Source: Actinocatenispora rupis (GTDB taxonomy: Bacteria; Actinomycetota; Actinomycetes; Mycobacteriales; Micromonosporaceae). Taken from it: a stretch of DNA of 64,000 bases. The stretch is from the NCBI RefSeq assembly GCF_016861975.1, contig NZ_BOMB01000001.1, positions 310,001-374,000 on the forward strand. The letters run 5' to 3'. Of the stretch, positions 11,630 through 21,084 are shown in pieces (the first letter of the stretch is position 1; every line of letters starts with the position of its first letter). Below the pieces are notes generated by a model that was given only the letters and a program-made list of their open reading frames with translations, did no database searches and was not told the origin of the DNA. The position numbers were made by a program, and so were the translations under genes.

Positions 11630-13188
11630 GGCCGCCTCCAGGTCCTGCCGTCGCGCGCGAGCATGTCGTCCGCCTCGCGCGGGCCCCACTCGCCGGCCCG
11701 GTAGTGGTACGGCGTGGTGCCCGACCAGTACTCCTCCAGCGGGTCGACGATCTTCCAGCTCTCCTCGACCTCCTGCGAGTTCGGGAAGAGGGTCTTGTCG
11801 CCGAGCAGGACGTCCAGGATGAGCCGCTCGTACGCCTCCGGGCTGGACTCGGTGAACGCCTCGCCGTACAGGAAGTCCATCGCGATGTCGCGGACCTCCA
11901 TCGAGGTGCCCGGGACCTTCGACCCGAACTTCAGCGTCACGCCCTCGTCCGGCTGCACCCGGATGACGAGCTGGTTGTGGCCCAGCTCCTCGGTGTCGGT
12001 CTTCGCGAACGGCAGGTGCGGCGCCGTCTTGAACGACACGGCGATCTCGGTGACGCGCCGCGGCAGCCGCTTGCCGGCCCGGATGTAGAACGGCACCCCG
12101 GCCCAGCGGCGGTTCTGCACACCCAACCGGACCGCCACGTACGTCTCCGTGGTGGAGTCGGCGGGCACGTCCTTCTCCTGGTGGTACCCGAGGGCACGCT
12201 CACCGGCGACCCAGCCCTGCGCGTACTGACCGCGGATGGCGTACCGCTTGAGGTCCTCGGGCAGGGTGATCGCCCGCAGCACCTTGAGCTTCTCCACCCG
12301 CAGCGCCTCGGAGTCGAAGCTGACCGGCTCCTCCAGCGCCACCATGGTGAGCAGCTGGAGCAGGTGGTTCTGCAGTACGTCACGGGCGGCGCCGGCCGAG
12401 TCGTAGAACCCGGCGCGGGTGCCGATGCCGACGTCCTCGGCCATCGTGATCTGCACCGAGTCGACGTAGTGCGAGTTCCACACGGGCTCGAACAGGGTGT
12501 TGGCGAACCGCAGGGCGAGGATGTTCTGAACGGTCTCCTTGCCCAGGTAGTGGTCGATACGGAAGACGTCCTGCGCGGTGAACACGTTGTCCACCAGGCC
12601 GTTGAGGTCCCGCGCCGAGTCCAGGTCGTGCCCGAACGGCTTCTCCACCACGACCCGGCGCCAGCCGCCCGACGCGTCGTTGTCGGACATCCCGGTGCGC
12701 TGCAGCTGCTTCAGCACCGTCGGGAACGCCGCCGGCGGGATCGAGAAGTAGAAGGCGGCGTTGCCGCGGATGCCGTGCGAACTGCGCAGCTCGTCCAACG
12801 TACGGGCCAGCGTGTCGAACGCCTCGTCGTCGTCGAACGACCCCGGTACGAACTTGATGTTGCCCTGCAACCGGGCCCACACCTGCTCGCGCCACGGCGT
12901 ACGCGCGTGCTGCTGCGCGGCGTCCCGGGCGATCTGCTCGAAGTCGCCGTGCCCCCAGTCACGCCGGGCGAAGCCCAGCATGACGAAACCGGGCGGCAGC
13001 AGCCCCCGGTTGGCCAGGTCGTACACGGCCGGGATCAGCTTCTTGCGGGCCAGGTCGCCGGTCACTCCGAAGATCACCAGAGCACACGGCTCGGGTACCC
13101 GGGGCAGCCGCCGGTCCTGCGGATCACGAAGCGGATTGACCGACGGCTCGGCCGTCTTGTCGGTCTCCTTGGAGGCGGACCGCCTCAC
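11626..13188 (-). CDS. zwf: Glucose-6-phosphate 1-dehydrogenase
   Basis: 520 residues. It oxidises glucose-6-phosphate to 6-phosphogluconolactone with NADP. The nucleotide-binding ALVIFGVTGDLARKKLIP and the active-site RIDHYLGKETVQNILALRFAN (seen as a run around residues 200-220) are intact. GTG 13188 is chosen because GGGAGG lies 6-7 nt upstream and the protein then has family length; the open frame extends upstream without similarity. First of a zwf-opcA pair with a GTGA overlap. A hairpin separates it from tal. Confidence 0.95.
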   Translation of the reverse strand: MRRSASKETDKTAEPSVNPLRDPQDRRLPRVPEPCALVIFGVTGDLARKKLIPAVYDLANRGLLPPGFVMLGFARRDWGHGDFEQIARDAAQQHARTPWREQVWARLQGNIKFVPGSFDDDEAFDTLARTLDELRSSHGIRGNAAFYFSIPPAAFPTVLKQLQRTGMSDNDASGGWRRVVVEKPFGHDLDSARDLNGLVDNVFTAQDVFRIDHYLGKETVQNILALRFANTLFEPVWNSHYVDSVQITMAEDVGIGTRAGFYDSAGAARDVLQNHLLQLLTMVALEEPVSFDSEALRVEKLKVLRAITLPEDLKRYAIRGQYAQGWVAGERALGYHQEKDVPADSTTETYVAVRLGVQNRRWAGVPFYIRAGKRLPRRVTEIAVSFKTAPHLPFAKTDTEELGHNQLVIRVQPDEGVTLKFGSKVPGTSMEVRDIAMDFLYGEAFTESSPEAYERLILDVLLGDKTLFPNSQEVEESWKIVDPLEEYWSGTTPYHYRAGEWGPREADDMLARDGRTWRRP

Positions 13189-13208
13189 TGGTGCCCTCCC
13201 TGGATCGG

Positions 13209-13236
13209 GGCCGCCGGGCGGATCTGCCCGGCGGCC
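13209..13236 (-). terminator. Hairpin between tal and zwf
   Basis: GGCCGCCGGGC, 6-nt loop, GCCCGGCGGCC: an 11-bp perfect stem in the 76-bp gap between tal and zwf. It has no U-tract and may act as a processing or attenuation element rather than a full stop. Confidence 0.5.
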
Positions 13237-13264
13237 GAGGTGCCCGCGTGCGCGGCGGTTGGCC

Positions 13265-14371
13265 TCACTGCGCCCGACCGAGCTGGGTGCGCACGCTGTC
13301 CAGCAGCTCCGTCCAGCTCTTCTCGAACTTCTCGACACCCTCGCGCTCCAGGACCTCGACCACGTCGTCGTAGTCGACGCCCAGCTTCTTGAGGGAGTCC
13401 AGGACCTGCTGCGCCTCCGCGTACGCCGGGGTGATGGTGTCACCGCGCGTCTCGCCGTGGTCCGCGTACGCCAGGATCGTCTTCTCCGGCATGGTGTTGA
13501 CGATGCCGGGGGCGACGAGCTCCTCCACGTACAGCGTGTCGCGCAGGTTGGGGTCCTTGGTACTGGTGGACGCCCACAGCGGACGCTGCGGGTGGGCACC
13601 CGCGGCGGCCAGCGCCTGCCACCGGTCGGAGGCGAAGCGCTCCTCGTACAGCTGGTACGCCAGCCGCGCGTTGGCGATCGCCGCCGTACCCTTCAGCTTC
13701 TCCGCGTCCGGCCCGCCGATGGCGGCCAGCCGCTTGTCCACCTCGGTGTCCACCCGGGACACGAAGAAGGACGCCACGCTGGCCAGCTTCGACAGGTCGT
13801 GCCCGTTGGCCTTCGCCTGCTCCAGGCCGGTGAGGAACGCGTCGATGACCTCGCCGTACCGCTCCAGGCTGAAGATCAGCGTGACGTTGACGCTGATGCC
13901 CTGCGCCAGGGCGGCGGTGATCGCCGGCAGGCCCGCCCGGGTCGCCGGGATCTTGATGAACAGGTTCGGCCGATCGACCAGCCACCAGAGTGCGCCGGCC
14001 TCGGCGATGGTCTTGTCCGTCTCGTTCGCCAGCCGCGGGTCGACCTCCAGCGACACCCGGCCGTCGACCCCGTCGCTCTCGTCGTACGCCGGGCGCAGCA
14101 CGTCGCAGGCCCAGCGCACGTCGTACGCGGTGATCATGCGGGTGGCCTCGTCCAGCGAGACGCCCCGGACGGCGAGGTCGGCGATCTGGTCGGCGTAGTC
14201 ATCCGCGTCCGACAGCGCCTTCGCGAAGATCGTCGGGTTGCTGGTGACACCGACGACGTGCTTCTCCCGCCGGAGCGCGTCCAGGTTGCCGGACGCGAGC
14301 CGCTGCCGCGAGATGTCGTCGAGCCACACCGCCACACCGGCAGCGGAGAGATCGGCGAGTCTGTCGGTCAT
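13265..14371 (-). CDS. tal: Transaldolase
   Basis: 368 residues, the long transaldolase type found beside tkt in actinobacteria. It moves a dihydroxyacetone unit between sugar phosphates in the non-oxidative pentose phosphate pathway. Key segments: [34 protein letters not shown], the Schiff-base lysine in [34 protein letters not shown], and [18 protein letters not shown] very strong ribosome-binding site AGGAGGTGA precedes the ATG. Downstream of tkt with a 126-bp gap. Confidence 0.95.
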   Translation of the reverse strand: MTDRLADLSAAGVAVWLDDISRQRLASGNLDALRREKHVVGVTSNPTIFAKALSDADDYADQIADLAVRGVSLDEATRMITAYDVRWACDVLRPAYDESDGVDGRVSLEVDPRLANETDKTIAEAGALWWLVDRPNLFIKIPATRAGLPAITAALAQGISVNVTLIFSLERYGEVIDAFLTGLEQAKANGHDLSKLASVASFFVSRVDTEVDKRLAAIGGPDAEKLKGTAAIANARLAYQLYEERFASDRWQALAAAGAHPQRPLWASTSTKDPNLRDTLYVEELVAPGIVNTMPEKTILAYADHGETRGDTITPAYAEAQQVLDSLKKLGVDYDDVVEVLEREGVEKFEKSWTELLDSVRTQLGRAQ

Positions 14372-14497
14372 GATGAGCTTTCACCTCCTGCCGCTCGCCA
14401 TGCCCGCCGGCCGGGCGCGCGGCGCTGTGTCGTGTCTAGTGCTCTGTTGTGTTCAACCGGCGACCGGGTGGTAAACGTTCCCCGGCAGGGTGTTCCC

Positions 14498-16579
14498 TCA
14501 GGCACGCTCCCGGGTCCGGTGCGCCGCCGCGACCACGTTGTCCACGGTGAACCCGAACTCCTCGAACAGGACCGTATCGGGGGCGCTGGCGCCGTAGTGC
14601 TCGATGCTCACCGACTCGCCGATGTCGCCGACCAGGTCGCGCCAGCACATCGCGATGCCGGCCTCGACCGAGACCCGTGCCCGGACCGCCGGCGGCAGGA
14701 CCTGGTCCCGGTACGCCTGCGGCTGGGCGTCGAACCACTCGCGGCACGGCATCGACACCAGCCGGGTCGGTACGCCCTCGGCCTGGAGCCGCTCGCGCGC
14801 CTTCGCGGCCAGCGACACCTCGCTGCCGGTGGCGATCAGGACGACCTCGGGCGCGCCGCCCTCGGCGTCGGCCAGCACGTACCCGCCCTTCGCGGTGCCC
14901 TCGGCCGACGCGTACGCCGTGCGGTCGAAGGTCGGCAGGTTCTGCCGGGACAGCACCAGCGCGGTCGGCCGGTCGGTGTGCTCCAGCGCGCCGCGCCAGG
15001 CCCACGCGGTCTCGTTGGCGTCCGCCGGGCGGACCACGTCGAGGCCGGGGATGGCGCGCAGCGCGGTCAGGTGCTCGATCGGCTGGTGGGTCGGGCCGTC
15101 GCCGCCGAGCCCGATCGAGTCGTGCGTCCACACGTACACGACCGGCAGCTTCATCAGCGCCGCGAGCCGTACCGCGGGGCGCATGTAGTCGCTGAACACC
15201 AGGAACGTGCCGCCGAACGGCCGGGTGCCGCCGTGCAGCACGATGCCGTTGAGGATCGAGCCCATGCCGTGCTCGCGGATGCCGAAGTGCAGCACCCGCC
15301 CGTACGGGTTCCCCGGGAACTCCTTCGTCGAGTACTCGGTGGGCAGGAACGACTCGGCGCCGCTGATGGTGGTGTTGTTGCTCTCCGCGAGGTCGGCCGA
15401 ACCGCCCCACAGCTCCGGCAGTACGGGGGCGAGCGCGTCGATGACCGTGCCGGACGCCTTCCGGCTGGCCATACCCTTGGCGTCGGCCGGGAACACCGGC
15501 AGCGCCTCGTGCCAGCCGTCGGGCAGCTCGCGACGGGACAGCCGCTCGTACAGCGCCGCGGCCTCGGCGTTCTGCGCCGCCCACGCGTCGAACGTCCGCT
15601 GCCACGCGGCCTGCTCGGCGGTGCCGCGCTCGCGCGCCTGCCGCGCGTACGCCAGGACGTCGTCGGCGACCTCGAAGTGCTTCTCCGGGTCGAAGCCCAG
15701 GACCTTCTTGGTGGCGGCCAGCTCGTCGGCGCCCAGCGCCGAGCCGTGGATCTTGCCGGTGTTCTGCTTGTTCGGCGCGGGCCAGCCGATGATGGTGCGC
15801 AGCGAGATGAACGACGGCTTGTCCGTCACGGCCTTCGCGGCCTCGATCGCCCGGTACAGCTGCTCCGGGTCCTCGTGATAATCGCCACCTGTGGTCCAGT
15901 CCACCGTCTGCACGTGCCAGCCGTACGCCTCGTACCGCGCGGCGACGTCCTCGGACTTGGCGACGTCGGTGTCGTCCTCGATGGAGATGTGGTTGTCGTC
16001 GTAGATGACGACCAGGTTGCCGAGCTTCTGGTGTCCGGCCAGGGCGCTCACCTCGTGCGTGACGCCCTCCTCGATGTCGCCGTCCGAGCAGATGGCGTAC
16101 ACGAAGTGGTCGAACGGGCTCTGGCCGGCCGGCGCCTCCGGATCGAACAGACCGCGCTCGCGGCGGGCGGCCATCGCCATGCCGACCGCGTTGCCCAGGC
16201 CCTGCCCGAGCGGACCGGTGGTGGTCTCGACGCCGGCGGTGTGCCCGTGCTCGGGGTGGCCGGGGGTACGCGAGTTCCACTGGCGCAGCTGCTTGAGGTC
16301 CTCCAGCTCCAGGCCGTACCCGGCGAGGTAGAGCTGGATGTAGAGGGTGAGACTGGAATGCCCGCACGACAACACGAAACGGTCCCGGCCCGCCCAGTTC
16401 GGATCGGCCGGGTCGTGCCGCATGACCCGCTGGAACAGCAGGTAGGCGGCGGGGGCCAGGCTCATCGCGGTACCGGGGTGGCCGTTGCCGGCCTTCTCCA
16501 CGGCGTCGGCGGCGAGAACCCGGATCGTGTCCACCGTGCGCCGGTCGAGCTCAGACCATTCGAATGGTGTGTCGGTCAC
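14498..16579 (-). CDS. tkt: Transketolase
   Basis: 693 residues, a thiamine-diphosphate enzyme transferring two-carbon units. Visible: [19 protein letters not shown], the TPP/Mg motif CSDGDIEEG...[27 protein letters not shown], the catalytic-glutamate segment [15 protein letters not shown], and [22 protein letters not shown] start with AGGAGAG about 8 nt upstream. It heads the minus-strand pentose phosphate cluster and is divergent from ctaB, an order I recall in Streptomyces as well. Confidence 0.95.
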   Translation of the reverse strand: MTDTPFEWSELDRRTVDTIRVLAADAVEKAGNGHPGTAMSLAPAAYLLFQRVMRHDPADPNWAGRDRFVLSCGHSSLTLYIQLYLAGYGLELEDLKQLRQWNSRTPGHPEHGHTAGVETTTGPLGQGLGNAVGMAMAARRERGLFDPEAPAGQSPFDHFVYAICSDGDIEEGVTHEVSALAGHQKLGNLVVIYDDNHISIEDDTDVAKSEDVAARYEAYGWHVQTVDWTTGGDYHEDPEQLYRAIEAAKAVTDKPSFISLRTIIGWPAPNKQNTGKIHGSALGADELAATKKVLGFDPEKHFEVADDVLAYARQARERGTAEQAAWQRTFDAWAAQNAEAAALYERLSRRELPDGWHEALPVFPADAKGMASRKASGTVIDALAPVLPELWGGSADLAESNNTTISGAESFLPTEYSTKEFPGNPYGRVLHFGIREHGMGSILNGIVLHGGTRPFGGTFLVFSDYMRPAVRLAALMKLPVVYVWTHDSIGLGGDGPTHQPIEHLTALRAIPGLDVVRPADANETAWAWRGALEHTDRPTALVLSRQNLPTFDRTAYASAEGTAKGGYVLADAEGGAPEVVLIATGSEVSLAAKARERLQAEGVPTRLVSMPCREWFDAQPQAYRDQVLPPAVRARVSVEAGIAMCWRDLVGDIGESVSIEHYGASAPDTVLFEEFGFTVDNVVAAAHRTRERA

Positions 16580-16896
16580 GGTTTGGCTCTCCTGTCCTCA
16601 ACGTTCCTGCGATTGGCAGGTCGCGGCATGCGTGTCCGAGCCGGGGGTACCCGCCGACTCGACCCTACCCACGCCCCGCACGGAGCGTGGTCGGATCCCT
16701 CGTGTGGTCACCTGGTGGACGGTGTGCCAGGGTGTACCGCGGGCCCACGCATCCTGTACCCCGTCGAGCGGCATTGTCACCCCTGCCGGCCAGTGGCCGA
16801 GACCCCGGCATTAGTCTGTTCTACGACTCGTAGTACGGCACCGGTGCGGTCCGCGCGGTGCGTTCGTCCCCGACGCCGGAAGGTGGCTGGATCCGC
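16580..16896. other. Divergent tkt/ctaB intergenic region (317 bp)
   Basis: No gene is supported here. On the + strand a TAGTCT -10-like hexamer (16812-16817) is followed by the palindrome CTACGACTCGTAG (16821-16833) and then a long purine ribosome-binding site GGAAGGTGG (16878-16886) before ctaB. On the minus strand a TAGGGT (16662-16667) is a weak -10 candidate for tkt. I see no RNA gene. Confidence 0.5.
16821..16833. promoter_or_regulatory. CTACGA-C-TCGTAG palindrome, likely repressor operator of ctaB
   Basis: A 13-bp palindrome with 6-bp arms starts 4 bp after the TAGTCT hexamer, where a repressor would cover the transcription start. It shares CTACG-N3-CGTAG with the palindrome in front of ctaA (25915-25927). 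The form resembles BlaI/MecI/CopY-type operators (TACGACTCGTAGTA); this assignment is inferred. Confidence 0.6.
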
Positions 16897-17853
16897 GTGA
16901 GTACGGTCGCCGACCCCGACACCTCAGCAGCCGGCGCCGCAACCGCGGAGTCGGCGCAGGCCGCCCTTCCGACCGGACGTAGCCGGATCGGCGCGGTCGT
17001 CAAGGCGTACGTGGCGCTCACCAAGCCGCGGATCGTCGAGCTGCTGCTGATCACGACCGTGCCGACGATGTTCCTCGCCGCGCGCGGCCTGCCGTCGATC
17101 GTGACGATGCTGGTCGTGGTGGTCGGCGGCGCGCTCGCCGCCGGCAGCGCCAACGCGCTCAACTGCTACATCGACCGCGACATCGACCAGGTCATGCGGC
17201 GCACGTCGACCCGGCCGCTGGTCCGGCACACCGTCTCGCCGCGCGCCGCGCTGGTGTTCGGGCTGGTCATCGGCGTGCTGTCGGTGGTGCTGATCGCCGC
17301 GTTCACCAACCTGCTGGCCGCCGGTCTCACCCTCGCCTCGATCGTCTACTACGACGTCGTCTACACGCTGCTGCTCAAGCGGCGCACCGCCGCCAGTACG
17401 TTCTGGGGCGGGATCTGCGGGTCGGCGCCGGTGCTGATCGGCTGGGCGGCGGTCACCGGCGGGCTCGGCTGGACGCCGTGGATGGTGTTCGCCGTGGTGT
17501 TCTTCTGGCAGCCGCCGCACTTCTGGGCGCTGGCCATCAAGTTCAAGAAGGACTACGCGGCGGCCGGCGTGCCGATGCTGCCCGTGGTCGCCTCGCTGCG
17601 CCGGGTCCTCGCCGAGACCATCGCGTACTCGTGGCTCATGGTCGCCGCGTCCGTCGCCGTGTGGCCGCTCGCCACCACCCCGGTGTACGGGATCGCCGCG
17701 ATCGTGCTCGGCGCGCTGTTCCTCGTCGAGGTGCACCGGCTCTACTGGCGGCACCAGCGCGGCCAGAAGATCAAGCCGATGTACCTGTTCCACTGGTCGA
17801 TCACGTACCTGACGCTGCTGTTCGTGGCGCTCGCGGTGGACGCGTTCCTGTAG
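16897..17853 (+). CDS. ctaB: Protoheme IX farnesyltransferase (heme O synthase)
   Basis: 318-residue polytopic UbiA-family prenyltransferase that adds farnesyl to heme B, giving heme O for cytochrome oxidase. Seen: [20 protein letters not shown], the first Asp-rich motif [37 protein letters not shown], and [19 protein letters not shown], with about nine membrane segments. GTG 16897 has GGAAGGTGG 10 nt upstream; an upstream GTG at 16858 lacks one. The partner heme A synthase ctaA lies 7 kb away, and both share an upstream palindrome. Confidence 0.95.
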   Translation: MSTVADPDTSAAGAATAESAQAALPTGRSRIGAVVKAYVALTKPRIVELLLITTVPTMFLAARGLPSIVTMLVVVVGGALAAGSANALNCYIDRDIDQVMRRTSTRPLVRHTVSPRAALVFGLVIGVLSVVLIAAFTNLLAAGLTLASIVYYDVVYTLLLKRRTAASTFWGGICGSAPVLIGWAAVTGGLGWTPWMVFAVVFFWQPPHFWALAIKFKKDYAAAGVPMLPVVASLRRVLAETIAYSWLMVAASVAVWPLATTPVYGIAAIVLGALFLVEVHRLYWRHQRGQKIKPMYLFHWSITYLTLLFVALAVDAFL

Positions 17854-18014
17854 CCGCCGGCCGTGAGCCTTCTCATGGCGTACGACGGGGTCGTCCGGGG
17901 CTGGTCGGCATTGCGGACGAAACCGGGTGTTACGGGCTGCTGAGCGGTAAGTCACGTCACACGTTCACACAAGTTGTCCGCGTGGACGTTGGCGACGTGC
18001 CTACGCTCCTTCAC

Positions 18015-18338
18015 ATGCCAGACACCCCCGTGGCTTCATCGCAGGAGTCCGAGCCGGTCCCGGCCGGGATCGTCGCCGGACTCAAGTCGTTCACCGCGGC
18101 GCACTCCGGTGCCACCGCGGTCATCGAGTACGTGGGTCGGCGTGGCGCGCGGATCGTGCTCGTCGGCGAGGACGGCGCGTGGGGCGACCAGCTCGCTCCA
18201 GCCACCGACGTGGCCCGCGCCGCCTGCAAGGAGGCGGGCGTCCCGGTCGAGAACGGCTGGGAGCGCGAGCTGACCGAGAACATGCACGGCGGACCCGGCC
18301 TCTGGGAGTCCATGGGCCGCACCGCCCTCACCCGCTGA
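18015..18338 (+). CDS. Small conserved protein of unknown function
   Basis: 107 residues with no membrane segment or known motif. The protein contains a compact alpha/beta-looking core (TAVIEYVGRRGARIVLVGEDG, then an alanine-rich helix DVARAACKEAG) and ends ENMHGGPGLWESMGRTAL. I do not recognise a function; similar small proteins occur beside ctaB in actinobacteria as far as I recall. TACGCT (18002-18007) lies 7 nt before the ATG and no Shine-Dalgarno is present, so the mRNA may be leaderless. A GTG at 17982 is an alternative. A strong terminator follows. Confidence 0.65.
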   Translation: MPDTPVASSQESEPVPAGIVAGLKSFTAAHSGATAVIEYVGRRGARIVLVGEDGAWGDQLAPATDVARAACKEAGVPVENGWERELTENMHGGPGLWESMGRTALTR

Positions 18339-18349
18339 CAGCAACGAGG

Positions 18350-18378
18350 AAGGCCCCGCCGGGATCCGGCGGGGCCTT
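18350..18378 (+). terminator. Strong terminator after the 107-residue protein
   Basis: AAGGCCCCGCCGG, loop GAT, CCGGCGGGGCCTT: a 13-bp perfect stem. Convergent with the PlsC gene, so it may serve both strands. Confidence 0.75.
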
Positions 18379-18472
18379 CGTCGTGTCAGGACGGTCTGTC
18401 GGAACGGTGCGCCGTCGGCACCCGCCCCGAGCGGCGCGAGTCCCGTACGACGGCGCCGTCGTACGGGATGGC

Positions 18473-19462
18473 TCAGCGGCGCGACCAGACGGGCCGTGGG
18501 CGCTCGTCGTCGAGCGGACGGGTCGACTCCCAGATCCGGCGCCAGCGGGCCGCACCGGCCGGATCCGGTACCGCCACGTCGGTCGACGCGGCACCGTCGG
18601 ACTCGGCGGCCGCCGGCGTCGCGGCGATGGCGGCGGGGCCGGTCGGCGGGGACAGCTCACCGGCGGCGGACGCCCGGATCGCCTGGTACCAGCCCAGCTC
18701 CTCCTCGTTCCACAGCCGGGTGACCTCGGACATCATCCGGAAGCTGAAGTCGCGGACACCCTCGTCGGCGTCGGGCCGGATGGGGCGGCCGTACCGGATG
18801 ACGACCTTGGGACGGCCGGGGCGGGGCCAGTTGCGGCCGCGCGGCATCGCCCCGTACGTGCCGCGCAGCGCGATCGGTACGCACGGGATGCCCTTGCTGA
18901 GGCACAGCGCCGCGGCGCCCAGCTTGAACGGGTTCATCCAGCCGTCCTGGGAGCGGGTGCCCTCCGGGAACAGCAGCAGCGACCACGCGTCGTCGACGAG
19001 CTTGCCGGCGAGGCCGCGCAGTCGACGCGACCCGTACCGCTCGACGGGGAAGGTGTTGAACACCAGCGCCGTCGTGAACGCCCGCCAGCGCGCGTCGAAG
19101 AAGTAGTCCGCGGCGGCGCCGACCGCGAGCCGGTCGGTGAACCGGCGCGGCAGCGACCCGAGGATCACCGGGGTGTCCAGGTGGCTGGAGTGGTTGGCGA
19201 TGAACACCGCCGGCCCCCGCAGCCCGTCCAGATACTCGGCGCCCTCGACCTGTACCCGGGTCTGGCTCCAGGCCACCGGTTTCAGCACGCCCCGCTGGAT
19301 CGCGGTACGCACGATGCCGGTGACCGGGGTCCGCGCCCAGCCGGTCGGGAACTCCTTCGGCTCGACCTTCTCGGCCCACTTCTCCGCCGACCGCGGGGTA
19401 CGGGACCGGCCGCGCCAGTCCCGCCCCCGGGTGAGGAGCTTGGCCTCACTGATCAGACCCAT
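18473..19462 (-). CDS. PlsC-type acyltransferase of the LarA/ADH/reductase cassette
   Basis: 329 residues. Lysophosphatidic-acid-acyltransferase family, which acylates the sn-2 hydroxyl of a glycerophospholipid precursor or a related alcohol. The catalytic HX4D motif is NHSSHLD (about residues 90-96) and the second block is FPEGTRSQDG; a third block CVPIALRGTYGAMPRG follows. An Ala/Pro/Asp-rich tail after about residue 270 has no counterpart in ordinary PlsC. It starts 4 nt after the LarA-like stop, so it is the last gene of a four-gene unit. The acceptor is unknown; the company of an acyl reductase suggests an alcohol- or ether-type lipid. Confidence 0.85.
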   Translation of the reverse strand: MGLISEAKLLTRGRDWRGRSRTPRSAEKWAEKVEPKEFPTGWARTPVTGIVRTAIQRGVLKPVAWSQTRVQVEGAEYLDGLRGPAVFIANHSSHLDTPVILGSLPRRFTDRLAVGAAADYFFDARWRAFTTALVFNTFPVERYGSRRLRGLAGKLVDDAWSLLLFPEGTRSQDGWMNPFKLGAAALCLSKGIPCVPIALRGTYGAMPRGRNWPRPGRPKVVIRYGRPIRPDADEGVRDFSFRMMSEVTRLWNEEELGWYQAIRASAAGELSPPTGPAAIAATPAAAESDGAASTDVAVPDPAGAARWRRIWESTRPLDDERPRPVWSRR

Positions 19463-19466
19463 GGCC

Positions 19467-21044
19467 CTACCTCACGTCCGCGAGCGTCAGCGGCGGCATG
19501 TGCAGGTAGCTGATCTCCGGGCTGCTGCCGACGGTGTGCTTGGCCATCTCCAGCGCGTCGCCCAACGTCGACGCGGTACGGAAGCCGAGCCGCCCGGCGG
19601 TCCGCCGGTCCGCGCCGACGAAGATCACGTCACCCAGGTGGTCCATGGCGTGCGCCGCCCAGTACCACATGTAGAAGGGGTGCACGCCGTGGTACGCGTA
19701 CGAGTTGCGGTACAGGTGGATGTACCACTCGTCGGTCGCGAACTGCTTCTCGTACTTGGCTTCCAGCTGCGCCGGGTCGGTGGTCTCCGCGAGCACCTCT
19801 TCGAAGAAGTCGATGTAGCTCGGGTGGTGCACCGGATGGAACTCGTTCGGCATCGGGTGGTAGAAGATCCCGACGCCGCCCTTCCGGACGATCGGCTGGT
19901 TGAGATACATGTTGAACTGGTAGCCGAGGCCCATGGACGTCACCAGGATCGGGTTCATGATCGAGTTGACGTTGTAGGGGCAGATGAACGGCACGCCGAA
20001 GATGCCGACGTCGGACTGCCCGTTGACCTCGACCCGCTGCTGCTGGTGCACCTTCTGCAGGGTCAGCGGGTGCACCTGGCTCGGCGCGCCGGCGTTGATG
20101 CCGGTCACGCCGTACGGCGCGTACGACGACTGCCAGAGCTTGCGGCGCATCTTCGGCGGCAGCATGTCGTTGCCGCGCTTGACCGCCAGGTACGACGCCT
20201 GGTCCTTGAGGTTCCACTCCCACTCGCGCTTGTTCAGGAAGCTCATCGCGGAGGGGAACGGCTCGTTGTTCATCGTCGTTTCGATCGTGAAGACCTTGAC
20301 GTGCCCGCCCAGCAGATCCGCCATCCGGTTGTACGAGTGGTGCATCGCGGAGTTCGGCGGGTCGTTGAACGACCGGGAGTGCTTCAACGTGTGCGAGTTG
20401 TGGTGGTGGCGCAGGCTGTTGTAGCTGGCCAGGCCCACCGACACGGACTTCGGACCGCCGGACATCGCGGTCAGGTTGATGTTGACGTAGATGAGCAGGT
20501 CGGACTCGACGGCCCGCTTGTTCAGCTCGACGTCCTCACCGTGGTCGGTCTTGCCGAGGTTGACCAGGTTCGCCTTGTCCTCGGCGTCGTGGTTGCGCAG
20601 GTGCTCCGGGAAGAACGCGCGGAACACCCGCTCGCCGACCGCCCGCTTCAGCTCCGACGGCGTCATCCGGCGGTGCAGCGCGTTCGCCGCGACGAGTTCG
20701 ACGTCGTCGACACCCTTGCGCGCCGCCAGCTCCAGTACGTGCTCCAGGATCCGCTGCCGGATGTCCGGGGTCTGCATCTGCGGCAGCGGGATGGAGATGT
20801 CGTCGAACGCGATCGTCAGCTTCATGCCCGGCTTGAGCAGCTCCGGCAGCGGCTCCATGCCGTGCGGGTGCAGCAGCGCGTGCCGGATCGCGGCGTTCAC
20901 GTCGCGGATGCCGGGCAGCGAGTCCGGCGGGTAGATCACCTTGCTGCCCAGCGGCAGCCCTTCCAGCCGGAACCCCTCGCCCTGGTGGATCAGCAGCGGT
21001 GGGGTCCGCTCGTCGACCTCAAGTACGAACCCTGGCCTGCTCAC
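19467..21044 (-). CDS. LarA-like (DUF2088) protein with altered active site
   Basis: 525 residues related to the nickel-pincer-dependent lactate racemase family, longer than LarA (about 425). The LarA-like landmarks are FDDISIPLPQM (81-90), ANALHRRMT (His124) and SGGPKS (Lys199, the position that tethers the pincer cofactor in LarA), followed by HHHNS (213-217). The first block lacks the usual TRP arginine, and the residues ten before Lys199 are NINL-type, without the expected catalytic histidine. It may therefore be an epimerase of another substrate, or cofactor-free. No larB, larC or larE is in the window. GTG start behind GGGAGG. Spacing to plsC is 4 nt. Confidence 0.75.
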   Translation of the reverse strand: MSRPGFVLEVDERTPPLLIHQGEGFRLEGLPLGSKVIYPPDSLPGIRDVNAAIRHALLHPHGMEPLPELLKPGMKLTIAFDDISIPLPQMQTPDIRQRILEHVLELAARKGVDDVELVAANALHRRMTPSELKRAVGERVFRAFFPEHLRNHDAEDKANLVNLGKTDHGEDVELNKRAVESDLLIYVNINLTAMSGGPKSVSVGLASYNSLRHHHNSHTLKHSRSFNDPPNSAMHHSYNRMADLLGGHVKVFTIETTMNNEPFPSAMSFLNKREWEWNLKDQASYLAVKRGNDMLPPKMRRKLWQSSYAPYGVTGINAGAPSQVHPLTLQKVHQQQRVEVNGQSDVGIFGVPFICPYNVNSIMNPILVTSMGLGYQFNMYLNQPIVRKGGVGIFYHPMPNEFHPVHHPSYIDFFEEVLAETTDPAQLEAKYEKQFATDEWYIHLYRNSYAYHGVHPFYMWYWAAHAMDHLGDVIFVGADRRTAGRLGFRTASTLGDALEMAKHTVGSSPEISYLHMPPLTLADVR

Positions 21045-21084
21045 GCCGCCGCCTCCCGTTGCGTCCCAACGAATCTGTCGTCCA

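Noticed and set aside
12761-16900. 1379-codon open frame on the + strand
   Set aside because: It is antisense to zwf, tal and tkt, has no similarity and reflects high GC third positions.
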